A stretch of 64,000 nucleotides of DNA from contig NZ_CP133781.1 of assembly GCF_034350045.1 (NCBI RefSeq), positions 442,001-506,000 of the forward strand. The letters are read 5' to 3'. The notes beneath the pieces were generated by a model that saw only the letters and a program-made list of their open reading frames with translations, ran no database searches and was not told the DNA's origin. Positions 49,237 through 58,568 of this stretch are shown in pieces. The stretch comes from Pseudomonas sp. CCI4.2. GTDB lineage: Bacteria; Pseudomonadota; Gammaproteobacteria; Pseudomonadales; Pseudomonadaceae. How positions within the stretch are numbered: the first letter of the stretch is position 1; each line of letters starts with the position of its first letter. A program made the translations under genes and the position numbers.

Positions 49237-50790
49237 TTACGTAATAGGCGCCGGGTTGAACAAAGTGATGTCGTTGTGCAAACGCAGCGCTTCGGCGCAG
49301 GTTTTTTTCTTGCCGCTGGCAACGTCCAGGTAGAAGTGGAACAGCTCCCAACCCAGGTCTTCGATGGTGGCGCGCCCGGTGGCGATGCGGCCTGCGTCGA
49401 TGTCGATCAGGTCGGGCCAACGCTGTGACAGTTCGGTGCGCGTCGACACCTTCACCACCGGCGCCATCGCCAAGCCATACGGCGTACCGCGCCCAGTGGT
49501 GAACACGTGCATGTTCATTCCGGCAGCCAGTTGCAACGTACCGCAGACAAAATCACTGGCTGGCGTTGCACAGAAAATCAACCCTTTACGCGTGAAGCGT
49601 TCGCCAGGGCCAAGCACCCCGTTGATCGCGCTGCGCCCGGATTTGACGATGGAGCCCAAGGACTTCTCGACAATATTCGACAGCCCGCCCTTTTTGTTAC
49701 CTGGCGTGGTGTTGGCACTGCGATCTGCCTCACCCTTGGCCAAGTAACGGTCGTACCAGTCCATTTCGCGAACCAATTCTTGCGCCACTTCGACGGTTTC
49801 AGCGCGGGAGGTCAGCAAGTAAATTGCATCACGCACTTCGGTGACTTCGGAAAACATCACCGTCGCACCGGCGCGCAACAGCAGGTCCGAGGCGTAGCCC
49901 AGTGCGGGGTTAGCAGTGATGCCAGAAAACGCATCACTGCCACCACACTGCATGCCCAAAATCAGCTCGGACGCCGGCACGGTTTCGCGACGACGTTGAT
50001 CGAGTTTCTTCAAGCGGGTCTCGGCCATGTCCATGATCTGCTCGATCATTTCCACGAAACCGTGGCTCGAGTCCTGAAGCCGATACAGCCACGGATCGTC
50101 GAGGTCCACCGAGCTATCGTTTTCGTGCATGACTTGCCCCGGCTGCAATTTCTCGCAACCCAGGCTGATCACCAGCGCTTCGCCGCCCAGGTTCGGGTTG
50201 CGCGCCAAGTTGCGCACGGTACGGATCGGAATGTAGGCATCTTTTGCCGTGATCGCCACGCCACAGCCATAACTGTGGGTCAGCGCCACCACGTCATCGA
50301 CGTTCGGGTATTTAGGCAGCAACTCGTCACGGATGCGCTTGACCGCATGATCAAGCACCCCGGTGACGCATTGCACGGTGGTGGTGATACCCAGAATATT
50401 ACGCGTACCGACGGTGCCGTCAGCGTTGCGATAGCCTTCGAAGGTGAAGCCTTCCAGCGGCTCGGCTTGTTCCGGCACATCGGTGGACAACGGCAGGCTG
50501 TCCAGTGGCGGCGCGGTCGGCATGCGCAGTTGATCTTCCCTGACCCAACTGCCGCGCGGGATCGCCTGCAAGGCAAAACCGATGGTGTGCCCATAACGAA
50601 TGATGGGCTCCCCTTCGGCGATGTCCACCAAGTTGACCTTGTGGCTTTGCGGCACGTTATCCAGCGTTACCAAACCGTTGTCGAACTGGGTGCCCGCAGG
50701 CACACCTTGATCGTTGACCACGACAACTACGTTATCGAGGGCATTCAACTGAATGTAGCGTGGCGAATCGGCATGTTGAATCAGGTTCAT
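49237..50790 (-). CDS. garD: Galactarate dehydratase
   Basis: GarD removes water from galactarate to give 5-dehydro-4-deoxy-D-glucarate. The 517-residue protein closely follows E. coli GarD: the SAF-like N-terminus ([20 protein letters not shown]), a central [52 protein letters not shown] and a C-terminal [16 protein letters not shown]. The long length and these motifs separate it from altronate dehydratase. The ATG at 50790 follows GAGGAAACC and lies 10 bp after the gudP-like stop, so they are one operon. Confidence 0.94.
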   Translation of the reverse strand: MNLIQHADSPRYIQLNALDNVVVVVNDQGVPAGTQFDNGLVTLDNVPQSHKVNLVDIAEGEPIIRYGHTIGFALQAIPRGSWVREDQLRMPTAPPLDSLPLSTDVPEQAEPLEGFTFEGYRNADGTVGTRNILGITTTVQCVTGVLDHAVKRIRDELLPKYPNVDDVVALTHSYGCGVAITAKDAYIPIRTVRNLARNPNLGGEALVISLGCEKLQPGQVMHENDSSVDLDDPWLYRLQDSSHGFVEMIEQIMDMAETRLKKLDQRRRETVPASELILGMQCGGSDAFSGITANPALGYASDLLLRAGATVMFSEVTEVRDAIYLLTSRAETVEVAQELVREMDWYDRYLAKGEADRSANTTPGNKKGGLSNIVEKSLGSIVKSGRSAINGVLGPGERFTRKGLIFCATPASDFVCGTLQLAAGMNMHVFTTGRGTPYGLAMAPVVKVSTRTELSQRWPDLIDIDAGRIATGRATIEDLGWELFHFYLDVASGKKKTCAEALRLHNDITLFNPAPIT

Positions 50791-50800
50791 CACGGTTTCC

Positions 50801-52174
50801 TCAGGATTTGGCTTGAGAAAGCTTTTCGGCGCCATCGCCGATTGCTGGGCCCTTAAGTGGCGGCTCTTTCAATTCGACGCGTTTGATCTCTCCGACGATG
50901 AACAGGTAGCTAATCACCGCCACCAGCGCGTTGGCGCCGACGAACACCAGTGCCCACTTGAACGAGCCGGTTGAGCTGATGATGTAACCAATCACAATAG
51001 GGGTGGTGATCGACGCAATGTTGCCGAACATGTTGAACAAACCACCGCTCAAACCGGCGATTTGTTTTGGCGAGGTATCGGAAACCACAGCCCAACCCAA
51101 TGCTCCGACGCCTTTGCCGAAGAAGGCCAGGGCCATGAAACCGACCACCATCCATTCGATGTCCACGTAGTTGCACGCAACAATCGTCGTCGACAGCAGC
51201 AACCCGCCGATAATCGGCAGCTTACGGGAGAAGGTCAGCGAATGACCTTTGCGCAGCAGGTAGTCAGAAATGATCCCGCCCAATACGCCGCCGATGAACC
51301 CACAGATCGCCGGCAGCGAAGCAATGAAGCCGGCTTTCAAAATCGTCATCCCACGCTCCTGAACCAGGTACACCGGGAACCAGGTTAGGAAGAAGTAGGT
51401 AATGCCGTTGATGCAGTACTGGCCCAGGTAAACACCGAGCATCATCCGGTTGGTCAGCAACTGACGAACGTAGTCCCACTTGGGGCCGCCGCTGGCGCCT
51501 TTGCCCTTGTCCTGATCCATGTCGACCAGACCGCCGTTGTCGGCAATATGGTTGAACTCGGCTTCGTTGATCATCGGGTGATTGCGCGGGCTGTGGATAA
51601 CTTTCAGCCAGATCGCGGAAAACACCAGACCGACACCGCCCATCACCACAAACACGTGCTGCCAGCCGAAGCTGTAAACGATCCAGCCCATCAGCGGGGC
51701 GAACAGTACCGTGGCGAAATATTGTGCGGAGTTGAAGATGGCCGATGCGGTGCCGCGTTCAGCCGTCGGGAACCAGGCCGCCACGATCCGTGCGTTACCG
51801 GGAAAGGACGGCGCTTCAGCCAGCCCCACCAGGAACCGCAGCATGAACAGCGCGACGATGGCCGTGGAGACGCCGAATTCACCGACATAGCCTTGCAGCA
51901 CGGTGAACAGCGACCACGTGAAAATACTCAGCGCATAGACTTTTTTCGACCCGAACCGGTCAAGCAGCCATCCGCCAGGAATCTGGCCAGCCACGTAGGC
52001 CCAACCAAATGCGGAAAAAATAAAACCGAGGGTAACGGCATCGATGCCGAGACTTTTTTGCAGGCTTGAGCCCGCGATAGCAATGGTTGCACGGTCGGCA
52101 TAATTGATCGTGGTCACCAGAAACAGCATGAGCAGAATCAAATAGCGGACGTGAGTCGGCTTGGCGTGTGGCAT
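50801..52174 (-). CDS. gudP: MFS transporter, glucarate/galactarate type
   Basis: The 457-residue transporter has about 12 membrane helices. ACS-family features include [20 protein letters not shown] in helix 1, [17 protein letters not shown] in the loop, and [19 protein letters not shown] in helix 4-5; the second half has [20 protein letters not shown]. It fits GudP-type D-glucarate/galactarate uptake. Its neighbours garD downstream and KGSA dehydrogenase upstream support this. A REPIN separates it from KGSA dehydrogenase. Confidence 0.85.
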   Translation of the reverse strand: MPHAKPTHVRYLILLMLFLVTTINYADRATIAIAGSSLQKSLGIDAVTLGFIFSAFGWAYVAGQIPGGWLLDRFGSKKVYALSIFTWSLFTVLQGYVGEFGVSTAIVALFMLRFLVGLAEAPSFPGNARIVAAWFPTAERGTASAIFNSAQYFATVLFAPLMGWIVYSFGWQHVFVVMGGVGLVFSAIWLKVIHSPRNHPMINEAEFNHIADNGGLVDMDQDKGKGASGGPKWDYVRQLLTNRMMLGVYLGQYCINGITYFFLTWFPVYLVQERGMTILKAGFIASLPAICGFIGGVLGGIISDYLLRKGHSLTFSRKLPIIGGLLLSTTIVACNYVDIEWMVVGFMALAFFGKGVGALGWAVVSDTSPKQIAGLSGGLFNMFGNIASITTPIVIGYIISSTGSFKWALVFVGANALVAVISYLFIVGEIKRVELKEPPLKGPAIGDGAEKLSQAKS

Positions 52175-52240
52175 GTAACAGTACTCCCACTATTATTTTT
52201 TTTTGCGGGTAATCAAGTTGCCGGTGTTTCAGTTCATCCC

Positions 52241-52326
52241 GTGGGAGCTGGCTTGCCTGCGAACAAGCGCGACGCGGTGTATCAGGAAAACCGCGTTGAG
52301 GCATTCGCAGGCAAGCCAGCTCCCAC
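52241..52326. repeat. REPIN
   Basis: GTGGGAGCTGGCTTGCCTGC at the left is mirrored by GCAGGCAAGCCAGCTCCCAC at the right. It sits between the KGSA dehydrogenase and gudP-like genes and may affect their shared message. Confidence 0.85.
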
Positions 52327-52344
52327 AGGGATTGGCGTCGGGTC

Positions 52345-53790
52345 CTACGAACCGACGTAGCTAGTTTTTACCACGGTGTAGAACTCTTGCGCGTAGCGAC
52401 CTTGCTCGCGCGAACCGTAGGAAGAACCTTTACGGCCACCAAACGGTACGTGGTAATCAACACCCGCTGTTGGCAGGTTGACCATCACCATCCCGGCTTG
52501 GGAATGACGCTTGAAGTGGTTCGCGTATTTCAGCGAAGAGGTGGCAATACCCGCCGACAGACCGAACTCGGTGTCGTTGGCCATGGCCAGTGCAGCTTCA
52601 TAATCAGCAACACGAACGATGTTCGCCACTGGACCAAAAATCTCTTCCTTGCTGATACGCATCTGGGCAGTGCTGTCAGCAAACAACGTTGGCGCCAAGA
52701 AGTAGCCTTCGGTGTCGCAGGTGACCAATTCACCGCCCGAAACCAAACGTGCGCCTTCTTGCTGACCGATGGCGACATAGCTCATGTCTTGATCCAGCTG
52801 GGCTTTGGACACGACTGGACCGATATCAGTACCGGATTTCAGTGCGTGACCCACTTTAATCGAACGCATGCGCTCGGCCATGGCTTCAACGAACTTGTCG
52901 TGGATGCCAGCCGTTACGATGAAGCGGCTCGACGCCGTGCAGCGTTGACCGGTTGAATAAAACGCGCTCTGTACCGACAACTCGACCGCTTGCTTGAGAT
53001 CAGCGTCGTCGAGAATGACCTGTGGGTTTTTGCCGCCCATTTCCAGCTGTACTTTGGCTTGACGCGCGATGCAATCAACAGCGATCTGACGACCCACGCC
53101 GACTGAACCGGTGAAGCTAACGCCATCGACTTTGCGGCTTTTGACGATCACATCGCCTACCACACGGCCGCTGCCCATCACCAGGTTGAACACACCCGCC
53201 GGGAAGCCCGAACGGGAGATGATTTCAGCGATGGCCCATGCGCAACCTGGTACCAGGTCAGCCGGTTTGATCACTACACAATTGCCGTAAGCCAAAGCCG
53301 GTGCAATTTTCCAGGCTGGAATCGCAATCGGGAAGTTCCACGGGGTGATCAAACCGATCACGCCCAGCGGTTCGCGAGTGACTTCAACGTTGACGCCCGG
53401 ACGTACGGACGGCAAGTAATCACCCGACAGTCGAAGGCATTCGCCGGCGAAGAATTTGAAAATGTTGCCAGCGCGGGTCACTTCGCCAATCGCTTCAGGC
53501 AGAGTTTTGCCTTCTTCACGGGCGAGCAAGTTGCCGAGCTCTTCACGCCGGGCGAGGATTTCGCTGCCGACTTTGTCCAGCGAATCGCTGCGTGCTTGAA
53601 TGCCAGACGTCGACCAAGCCGGGAAGGCGGCACGGGCAGCATCAATGGCGGCGTTGACTTGCGCCACGTCAGCTTGAGCGTATTGGCCGACGACATCCGA
53701 CAGATCAGATGGGTTGATGTTGGAGGAGTAAGTCGCACCGGCAACCCACTCGCCACCGATGTAGTTATCAAAACGTTTCGAATCAGACAC
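52345..53790 (-). CDS. 2,5-dioxopentanoate (alpha-ketoglutarate semialdehyde) dehydrogenase
   Basis: This aldehyde dehydrogenase oxidises 2,5-dioxopentanoate to 2-oxoglutarate, the last step of the aldarate pathway. The 481-residue protein has the ALDH signatures: GLITPWNFPIAIPAWKIAPA, the nucleotide turn FTGSVGVGRQIA (about 225), the catalytic Glu in LEMGGKNPQ (about 250) and the catalytic Cys in STGQRCTASSR (about 285). A GTG at 53790 has GGAG 7 bases upstream; the ATG at 53796 is too close to that site. It lies 77 bp after kdgD. Confidence 0.9.
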   Translation of the reverse strand: MSDSKRFDNYIGGEWVAGATYSSNINPSDLSDVVGQYAQADVAQVNAAIDAARAAFPAWSTSGIQARSDSLDKVGSEILARREELGNLLAREEGKTLPEAIGEVTRAGNIFKFFAGECLRLSGDYLPSVRPGVNVEVTREPLGVIGLITPWNFPIAIPAWKIAPALAYGNCVVIKPADLVPGCAWAIAEIISRSGFPAGVFNLVMGSGRVVGDVIVKSRKVDGVSFTGSVGVGRQIAVDCIARQAKVQLEMGGKNPQVILDDADLKQAVELSVQSAFYSTGQRCTASSRFIVTAGIHDKFVEAMAERMRSIKVGHALKSGTDIGPVVSKAQLDQDMSYVAIGQQEGARLVSGGELVTCDTEGYFLAPTLFADSTAQMRISKEEIFGPVANIVRVADYEAALAMANDTEFGLSAGIATSSLKYANHFKRHSQAGMVMVNLPTAGVDYHVPFGGRKGSSYGSREQGRYAQEFYTVVKTSYVGS

Positions 53791-53867
53791 GAACATTCTC
53801 CAAAAGGCACGAAAATCTAGAGGCAAAAAACCGCTGATCGCTCAGCGGCCTTGATTCTGCGTAATTA

Positions 53868-54779
53868 TTATTGAGCGCCCTGCTTGTCCATCAACGCAGC
53901 GAGCATTTCAAACTCTTCTGCGGTGAGGTCAGTCAGTGGCGTGCGGACTGGGCCTGCGTCGTAACCAGCGATTTTTGCGCCGGCTTTAACGATGCTGACC
54001 GCGTAACCCGATTTGCGGTTACGGATGTCCAGGTACGGCAGGAAGAAGTCGTCGATCAGCTTGCCAACAGTGGCGTGATCGTCACGGGCAATGGCGTGGT
54101 AGAAGTCCATGGCCATTTTTGGCAGGAAGTTGAACACCGCCGACGAATACACCGGAACGCCCAGCGCTTTGTAAGCAGCGGCGTAGACTTCGGCAGTCGG
54201 CAGGCCGCCCAGGTAGCTGAAGCGATCGCCAAGGCGATGACGAATGGAGACCATCAGTTCGATGTCGCCCAAGCCGTCTTTGTAGCCGATCAGGTTCGGG
54301 CAGCGTTCGGCCAGACGTTCCAGCAGCGGAGCGGTCAGGCGGCAGACGTTACGGTTGTAAACGATCACGCCGATCTTGACCGACTTGCACACGGCTTCAA
54401 CGTGGGCGGCAACGCCGTCCTGGCTGGCTTCGGTCAAGTAGTGCGGCAACAGCAAGATGCCTTTGGCGCCCAGGCGCTCGGCTTCTTGTGCGTATTCGAT
54501 GGCTTGGCGGGTCGAGCCACCGACACCGGCCAGAATCGGCACGCTATTAGCGCAGGTATCGACCGCAGTCTTGATGACTTCGGAATATTCGCTGGCGGCG
54601 AGGGAGAAAAACTCACCGGTGCCGCCGGCAGCGAACAATGCGGTAGCGCCGTACGGGGCAAGCCATTCAAGGCGCTTGATGTAGCCGGCCTTGTGGAAGT
54701 CGCCCTGAGCGTTGAAATCGGTAACAGGAAAAGACAGCAGACCTGCAGAAAGGATGGACTTCAGTTCTTGTGGATTCAT
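53868..54779 (-). CDS. kdgD: 5-dehydro-4-deoxyglucarate dehydratase
   Basis: KdgD dehydrates and decarboxylates 5-dehydro-4-deoxyglucarate to 2,5-dioxopentanoate. The 303-residue protein is in the dihydrodipicolinate synthase family. The Schiff-base lysine is in [11 protein letters not shown] (about 185), the conserved tyrosine in GVIVYNRN (about 146), and the GGTGEFFSL motif near 52. An operator-like palindrome lies about 60 bp upstream. It is followed by KGSA dehydrogenase, so both pathway ends are paired. Confidence 0.93.
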   Translation of the reverse strand: MNPQELKSILSAGLLSFPVTDFNAQGDFHKAGYIKRLEWLAPYGATALFAAGGTGEFFSLAASEYSEVIKTAVDTCANSVPILAGVGGSTRQAIEYAQEAERLGAKGILLLPHYLTEASQDGVAAHVEAVCKSVKIGVIVYNRNVCRLTAPLLERLAERCPNLIGYKDGLGDIELMVSIRHRLGDRFSYLGGLPTAEVYAAAYKALGVPVYSSAVFNFLPKMAMDFYHAIARDDHATVGKLIDDFFLPYLDIRNRKSGYAVSIVKAGAKIAGYDAGPVRTPLTDLTAEEFEMLAALMDKQGAQ

Positions 54780-54836
54780 TATTCGAACACCCTGGGTAGC
54801 AAAATATGGAAGGAAGCGCATCAGCGCTCAACTGAT

Positions 54837-54856
54837 GTTGTATGTCATCGTACAAC
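54837..54856 (-). promoter_or_regulatory. Operator-like palindrome upstream of kdgD
   Basis: GTTGTATGTCATCGTACAAC is a 20-bp near-palindrome, 58 bp upstream of the kdgD start. It is the most complete of four related sites (38125, 38313, 54837, 56121). Confidence 0.65.
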
Positions 54857-54938
54857 TAGAAATAGAATGACTCAATAGGCTTTTAAACATTTGATTGTCG
54901 GCGCCGATCAGAGGTATCGAAATCGATGTGAAGCACCT

Positions 54939-55023
54939 GTGGGACCGAATTCATTCGGGAAGCAAACAACGCGATCTATCTGAAACACCCCGTTGCGGCC
55001 TTCCCGAGCGAATTCGGTCCCAC
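54939..55023. repeat. REPIN
   Basis: GTGGGACCGAATTCATTCGG at the left is mirrored by CGAGCGAATTCGGTCCCAC at the right. It has the same core as the repeat at 46673. Confidence 0.8.
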
Positions 55024-55116
55024 AGATGCTGGCGTTGCACACGTTTCTATAGGCGCTGCCGAAGGCTGCGATCAGAATTTCAATGCCTACTGTTCCCTTG
55101 TCTGCCAAAAGTCTTT

Positions 55117-55222
55117 GTGGGAAGTTGGCTTGCCAACGAAACCGTCAATGCAGACGCCCAGGTTTCAGGTCGACATCAGCGGCGCGATGACCGGCTTCTT
55201 CGCAGGCAAGCCTACTCCCACC
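55117..55222. repeat. REPIN, imperfect
   Basis: GTGGGAAGTTGGCTTGCCAA at the left and GCAGGCAAGCCTACTCCCACC at the right are imperfect mirror units of the GGCTTGCC family (as at 52241). A GCTGCCGAAGGCTGCGATC fragment, also seen near 60108, lies just before it at 55054. Confidence 0.65.
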
Positions 55223-55317
55223 GTATCGGCGGCTGCTTGCTATCAACCGTGTCAATGAAATCCCAGAGCCATACCGGCTTCGCAGCCTTCGGCTCCTTCA
55301 GTAGTGACGCGGCCCAG

Positions 55318-56076
55318 TTAAGCCTGCTGCTTTTGCGCCTCTTCATGGGCATGGCGCAGGCGTTCGCGGCTATTGGTCAGATGCAGGCGCATGGCGGCGC
55401 GGGCGGCGTCGGAGTCTTGGCGGGCGATGGCTTCGAAGATTTCTTCGTGCTCGCGGTTCAAACGACTCATGTATTGCTGCTGATCGTCATGGGCCAGATG
55501 CGCGGAATTGAGGCGGGTACGTGGAATGATGCTGGTACCCAGGTGAGTCATGATGTCGACGAAGTAACGGTTGCCTGTCGACAGCGCAATCTGCAAATGA
55601 AACTGGAAGTCTGATGACACACCGTCGGCGGCGTTTTGCGCCCTTTCGATCAACGTATCCAGCGCTGTTCGCATTAACGAAAGTTGCTCTGGGGTGCGAC
55701 GTTGCGCGGCCAATCCGGCTGATTCGACTTCAAGGCTGATGCGCAACTCGAGAATCGCCAGCACGTCACGCAACGTGACAATGGTCGCCGGATCGATACG
55801 AAACCCACTGGGGCTCGGCGTATCCAGCACAAAGGTGCCGATGCCGTGCCGGGTTTCTACCAAACCGGAGGCCTGCAATCGCGAGATGGCCTCGCGCACC
55901 ACTGTGCGGCTGACGCCCTGTTCTTGCATGATTGCCGATTCGGTCGGCAATTTGTCTCCGCGCGTCAGTTGACCACCGCGGATCCGCTCGGAGAGTTCAG
56001 TCACCAACTCTTGGGCGAGGCTGCGGTGTTTTCTGCGAACACGTGGCGCAGGGCTCTGATTATCCATATCCGACAT
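55318..56076 (-). CDS. FadR-subfamily GntR regulator of uronate/aldarate genes
   Basis: The 252-residue transcription factor has a winged-helix domain (about 18-85) with the GntR pattern GDKLPTESAIMQEQGVSRT and REAISRLQASGLVETRHG. The FCD domain (about 100-235) has the Asp/His metal-ligand pattern (SDFQFHLQIALSTGN, NREHEEIFEAI). Its closeness to kdgD and the matching operators at four promoters, one being its own, suggest it controls the uronate/aldarate genes in response to a pathway acid. The ATG at 56076 follows AGAG; an in-frame TTG one codon upstream is possible. Confidence 0.85.
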   Translation of the reverse strand: MSDMDNQSPAPRVRRKHRSLAQELVTELSERIRGGQLTRGDKLPTESAIMQEQGVSRTVVREAISRLQASGLVETRHGIGTFVLDTPSPSGFRIDPATIVTLRDVLAILELRISLEVESAGLAAQRRTPEQLSLMRTALDTLIERAQNAADGVSSDFQFHLQIALSTGNRYFVDIMTHLGTSIIPRTRLNSAHLAHDDQQQYMSRLNREHEEIFEAIARQDSDAARAAMRLHLTNSRERLRHAHEEAQKQQA

Positions 56077-56120
56077 CAATCTCTAGAAAGCTTTATAAGC
56101 GCGCATGATAGCGCAACCGG

Positions 56121-56137
56121 GTTGTACGATAACATGC
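56121..56137 (-). promoter_or_regulatory. Operator-like site upstream of the FadR-type regulator
   Basis: GTTGTACGATAACATGC matches the reverse of the kdgD site (GTTGTACGATGACATACAAC) in 14 of its first 15 positions. It lies 45 bp before the regulator start, which suggests autoregulation. Confidence 0.6.
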
Positions 56138-56166
56138 GTAAAAACCCGGTTACATTCAAGTATTTC

Positions 56167-57903
56167 TTACACGACGGCCTCAGGTTGAGGTTGTTCACGC
56201 AACTGGCCGCCATCAATCCGCACATGCCGGCGATGGAAGCGCTTAAGGCTAGCGCGGTGGCCAACACTAAGCAGGGTCACGCCCGGCAGCTCGTCGATCA
56301 GCGCCTGATACAGCGCGCCCTCATCTTCTTCGTCCATTGCCGACGTTGCTTCATCCAGATAAAGCCAGCTCGGTGCGTAAAGCAGCGCACGGGCAAAGGC
56401 CACACGCTGTTGCTCACCCGGCGACAACATGCGTTGCCAGTGATCACTTTCGTCGAGACGCGGGATCAAATGAGTCAGACGACAGGTTTCCAGCACCTGT
56501 GCATAACGGTCGGCCGGATACGCTTCCGGTGCCTGTGGATAACTTAACGCCTCGCGCAACGTACCAATCGGCAGATACGGGCGTTGCGGCAAGAACAAAT
56601 AGCGCTCGGCGGGCAATTGCACACGGCCCTGCCCCTCATACCACAAGCCACCCAATGCACGCAGCAAGGTACTTTTACCGCTGCCCGAACGGCCGCTGAG
56701 CATCACGCGATCACCCGAAGCGATGTCCAGATTGGCGCCGGCCAATAGATCACGACCGTCCGCCAGCTTCAGCTGTAAGTTATCAAAACGCAGCGCATTG
56801 CCATCGCGGTCCAGCTTGATCTCAGAACTGTGCGCTTCGTTGTCTGACATACCCTGACGGAAACTCAACAGACGATCGCAAGTGGCGCGCCATGAGGCCA
56901 GCGAGGTATACGCGTCGATGAACCAGCTGAAGTTTTCCTGCACGTTGCCGAACGCCGAGTTGATCTGCATCAGACCGCCCAGTTCGATGGCACCCGAGAA
57001 GTAACGCGGGGAGGCGACAACGAAAGCGAACACCGTGGCGATCTGTGAATAACCAGCCGTGAAGAAGGTCAGGCGCTTGGAGACCTTCATGATGTTCCAG
57101 TAATTGGTCCAGATCATGCCGAAGCGCGAACTCAACCGCTGATTTTCATTCGGCTCCCCATTGGAGAAGGCAATACTTTCAGCATTTTCACGAACCCGGA
57201 CCAGCGCGAAACGCAAATCAGCTTCGTAGCGTTCCTGTTGGTTGCTCAGCTTGATCAGCCGCTGGCCGATCTTGTGAGTCAGCCAGCTGCCCAACGCGGC
57301 ATATAACAGTGCAGCCCAAAACATGTAGCCGGGAATCGTGATACCCAGCAGTACGATACTGCCCGAAACACCCCACAAAATGACCGAGAACGACACCAGG
57401 CTGACCACAGTGCGGATAAGGCCCAGCGCCAGGCTCAAGGTACTGGAAGTGAAGCTATTCAGGTCTTCGGACAATCGTTGGTCAGGGTTATCGGTGTAAC
57501 CATGTTGTTCAAGCTGGTAGTAATTTTTGTGCGCGAGCCACTTGGCAAAGTGCTGCTCGGTCAACCATCGACGCCAGCGGATGGTCAGCATCTGCGTCAG
57601 ATAGAGACGGTACACCGCACCGAGGATCGCGATGGCGGCGATACCGCAGAAATACAGAATCAGATGGGTAAACGCCTCTACGTTTTTCTCTTGCAAGGCG
57701 TTGTAGAAGTCTTTGTACCAACTGTTGATCATCACCGAGATCGCCACGCTGAACAGCGACAGCGCGATCACGGATACCAGCAGCAGCCAGGCCATGCCTT
57801 TTTCTTCGCTACGCCAGTACGGCGTTATCAGTTTCCAGACGCGGCGGAAGAACTCTCCACGAACGGCGTCATTGACCCCAGAATACTCGGCGTTGCGATT
57901 CAT
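56167..57903 (-). CDS. SbmA/BacA- and YddA-like ABC transporter (fused permease and ATPase)
   Basis: The 578-residue protein has an N-terminal membrane domain of the SbmA/BacA type (about 1-350, six segments; motif TDNPDQRLSEDLNSFTSSTL) and a C-terminal ATPase. Walker A is GRSGSGKST near 410, the signature LSPGEQQRVAFARAL near 505, and Walker B LYLDEATSAMDEED near 525. Such transporters import peptides or export lipid-like compounds; the substrate here is unknown. The fused ATPase distinguishes it from SbmA itself. It is not tightly linked to its neighbours. Confidence 0.88.
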   Translation of the reverse strand: MNRNAEYSGVNDAVRGEFFRRVWKLITPYWRSEEKGMAWLLLVSVIALSLFSVAISVMINSWYKDFYNALQEKNVEAFTHLILYFCGIAAIAILGAVYRLYLTQMLTIRWRRWLTEQHFAKWLAHKNYYQLEQHGYTDNPDQRLSEDLNSFTSSTLSLALGLIRTVVSLVSFSVILWGVSGSIVLLGITIPGYMFWAALLYAALGSWLTHKIGQRLIKLSNQQERYEADLRFALVRVRENAESIAFSNGEPNENQRLSSRFGMIWTNYWNIMKVSKRLTFFTAGYSQIATVFAFVVASPRYFSGAIELGGLMQINSAFGNVQENFSWFIDAYTSLASWRATCDRLLSFRQGMSDNEAHSSEIKLDRDGNALRFDNLQLKLADGRDLLAGANLDIASGDRVMLSGRSGSGKSTLLRALGGLWYEGQGRVQLPAERYLFLPQRPYLPIGTLREALSYPQAPEAYPADRYAQVLETCRLTHLIPRLDESDHWQRMLSPGEQQRVAFARALLYAPSWLYLDEATSAMDEEDEGALYQALIDELPGVTLLSVGHRASLKRFHRRHVRIDGGQLREQPQPEAVV

Positions 57904-58001
57904 TATTCAAGCTCGATTGGGATAGAAAAAACGCGCCGGGCCGATCATAAGTGATCGACGCCGCGCTTCGCGAAGTCCAAGGACATTCGTTCAGCCCCTG
58001 T

Positions 58002-58568
58002 TCAGCGCCTGACCGGCCGCTTTTGCAACTTACGCTGCAAGGTCCGGCGGTGCATGCCCAGGGCTCGAGCGGTGGCAGAGATGTTGCCTTCATGTTCGGT
58101 CAGCACGCGCTGAATATGTTCCCACTGCAAACGGTCCACCGACATCGGGTTTTCCGGCACCAGCGTGTCCAGGTCTGCATGTTCGGACAGCAACGCAGCC
58201 AAAACGTCGTCAGCATCGGCCGGTTTGCACAGATAATTGCAAGCGCCGCGCTTGATGGCTTCCACAGCCGTGGCGATGCTCGAGTAACCGGTCAGGATCA
58301 CCACGCGCATTTCCGGATCGATTTCCAGCAGCTTGGGCAGCAACACCAGCCCGGAATCGCCGGTCATTTTCAGGTCCAGCGCGGCGTATTCCGGAATGTC
58401 GTTTTGCGCCAACATCAGGCCTTCTTCGGCCGAACTGGCGGTGCTGACACGAAAGCCACGCCGACTCATGGCCCGTGCCATCACGCGGGTGAAGGTCGCG
58501 TCATCGTCGACCAACAACAAATGCGGCAGCTCTTCGCCTTCGCCTTCGACTTGAATTTCGTCACTCAT
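58002..58568 (-). CDS. roxR: Redox response regulator RoxR (RegA/PrrA/ActR type)
   Basis: The 188-residue regulator has a receiver domain with LLLVDDDATFTRVMARAM near the start, the phosphorylated Asp in ALDLKMTGDSG (about 65) and the Lys in YLCKPADADDV (about 116). The C-terminal Fis-type helix-turn-helix includes EGNISATARALGMHRRTLQR. It pairs with RoxS and controls terminal oxidases in Pseudomonas. The ATG at 58568 overlaps the roxS stop by 8 bp, giving coupled translation. Confidence 0.93.
   Translation of the reverse strand: MSDEIQVEGEGEELPHLLLVDDDATFTRVMARAMSRRGFRVSTASSAEEGLMLAQNDIPEYAALDLKMTGDSGLVLLPKLLEIDPEMRVVILTGYSSIATAVEAIKRGACNYLCKPADADDVLAALLSEHADLDTLVPENPMSVDRLQWEHIQRVLTEHEGNISATARALGMHRRTLQRKLQKRPVRR

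Noticed and set aside
49507..50856. A 449-codon plus-strand frame opposite garD
   Set aside because: Rich in His, Arg and Gln as expected from reading a GC-rich gene backwards; garD is certain on the other strand.
53871..54878. A 335-codon plus-strand frame opposite kdgD
   Set aside because: Antisense shadow, no ribosome binding site or motif.
54895..55614. A 239-codon plus-strand frame
   Set aside because: It runs through two REPINs and the antisense of the regulator gene, so it is not a real gene.
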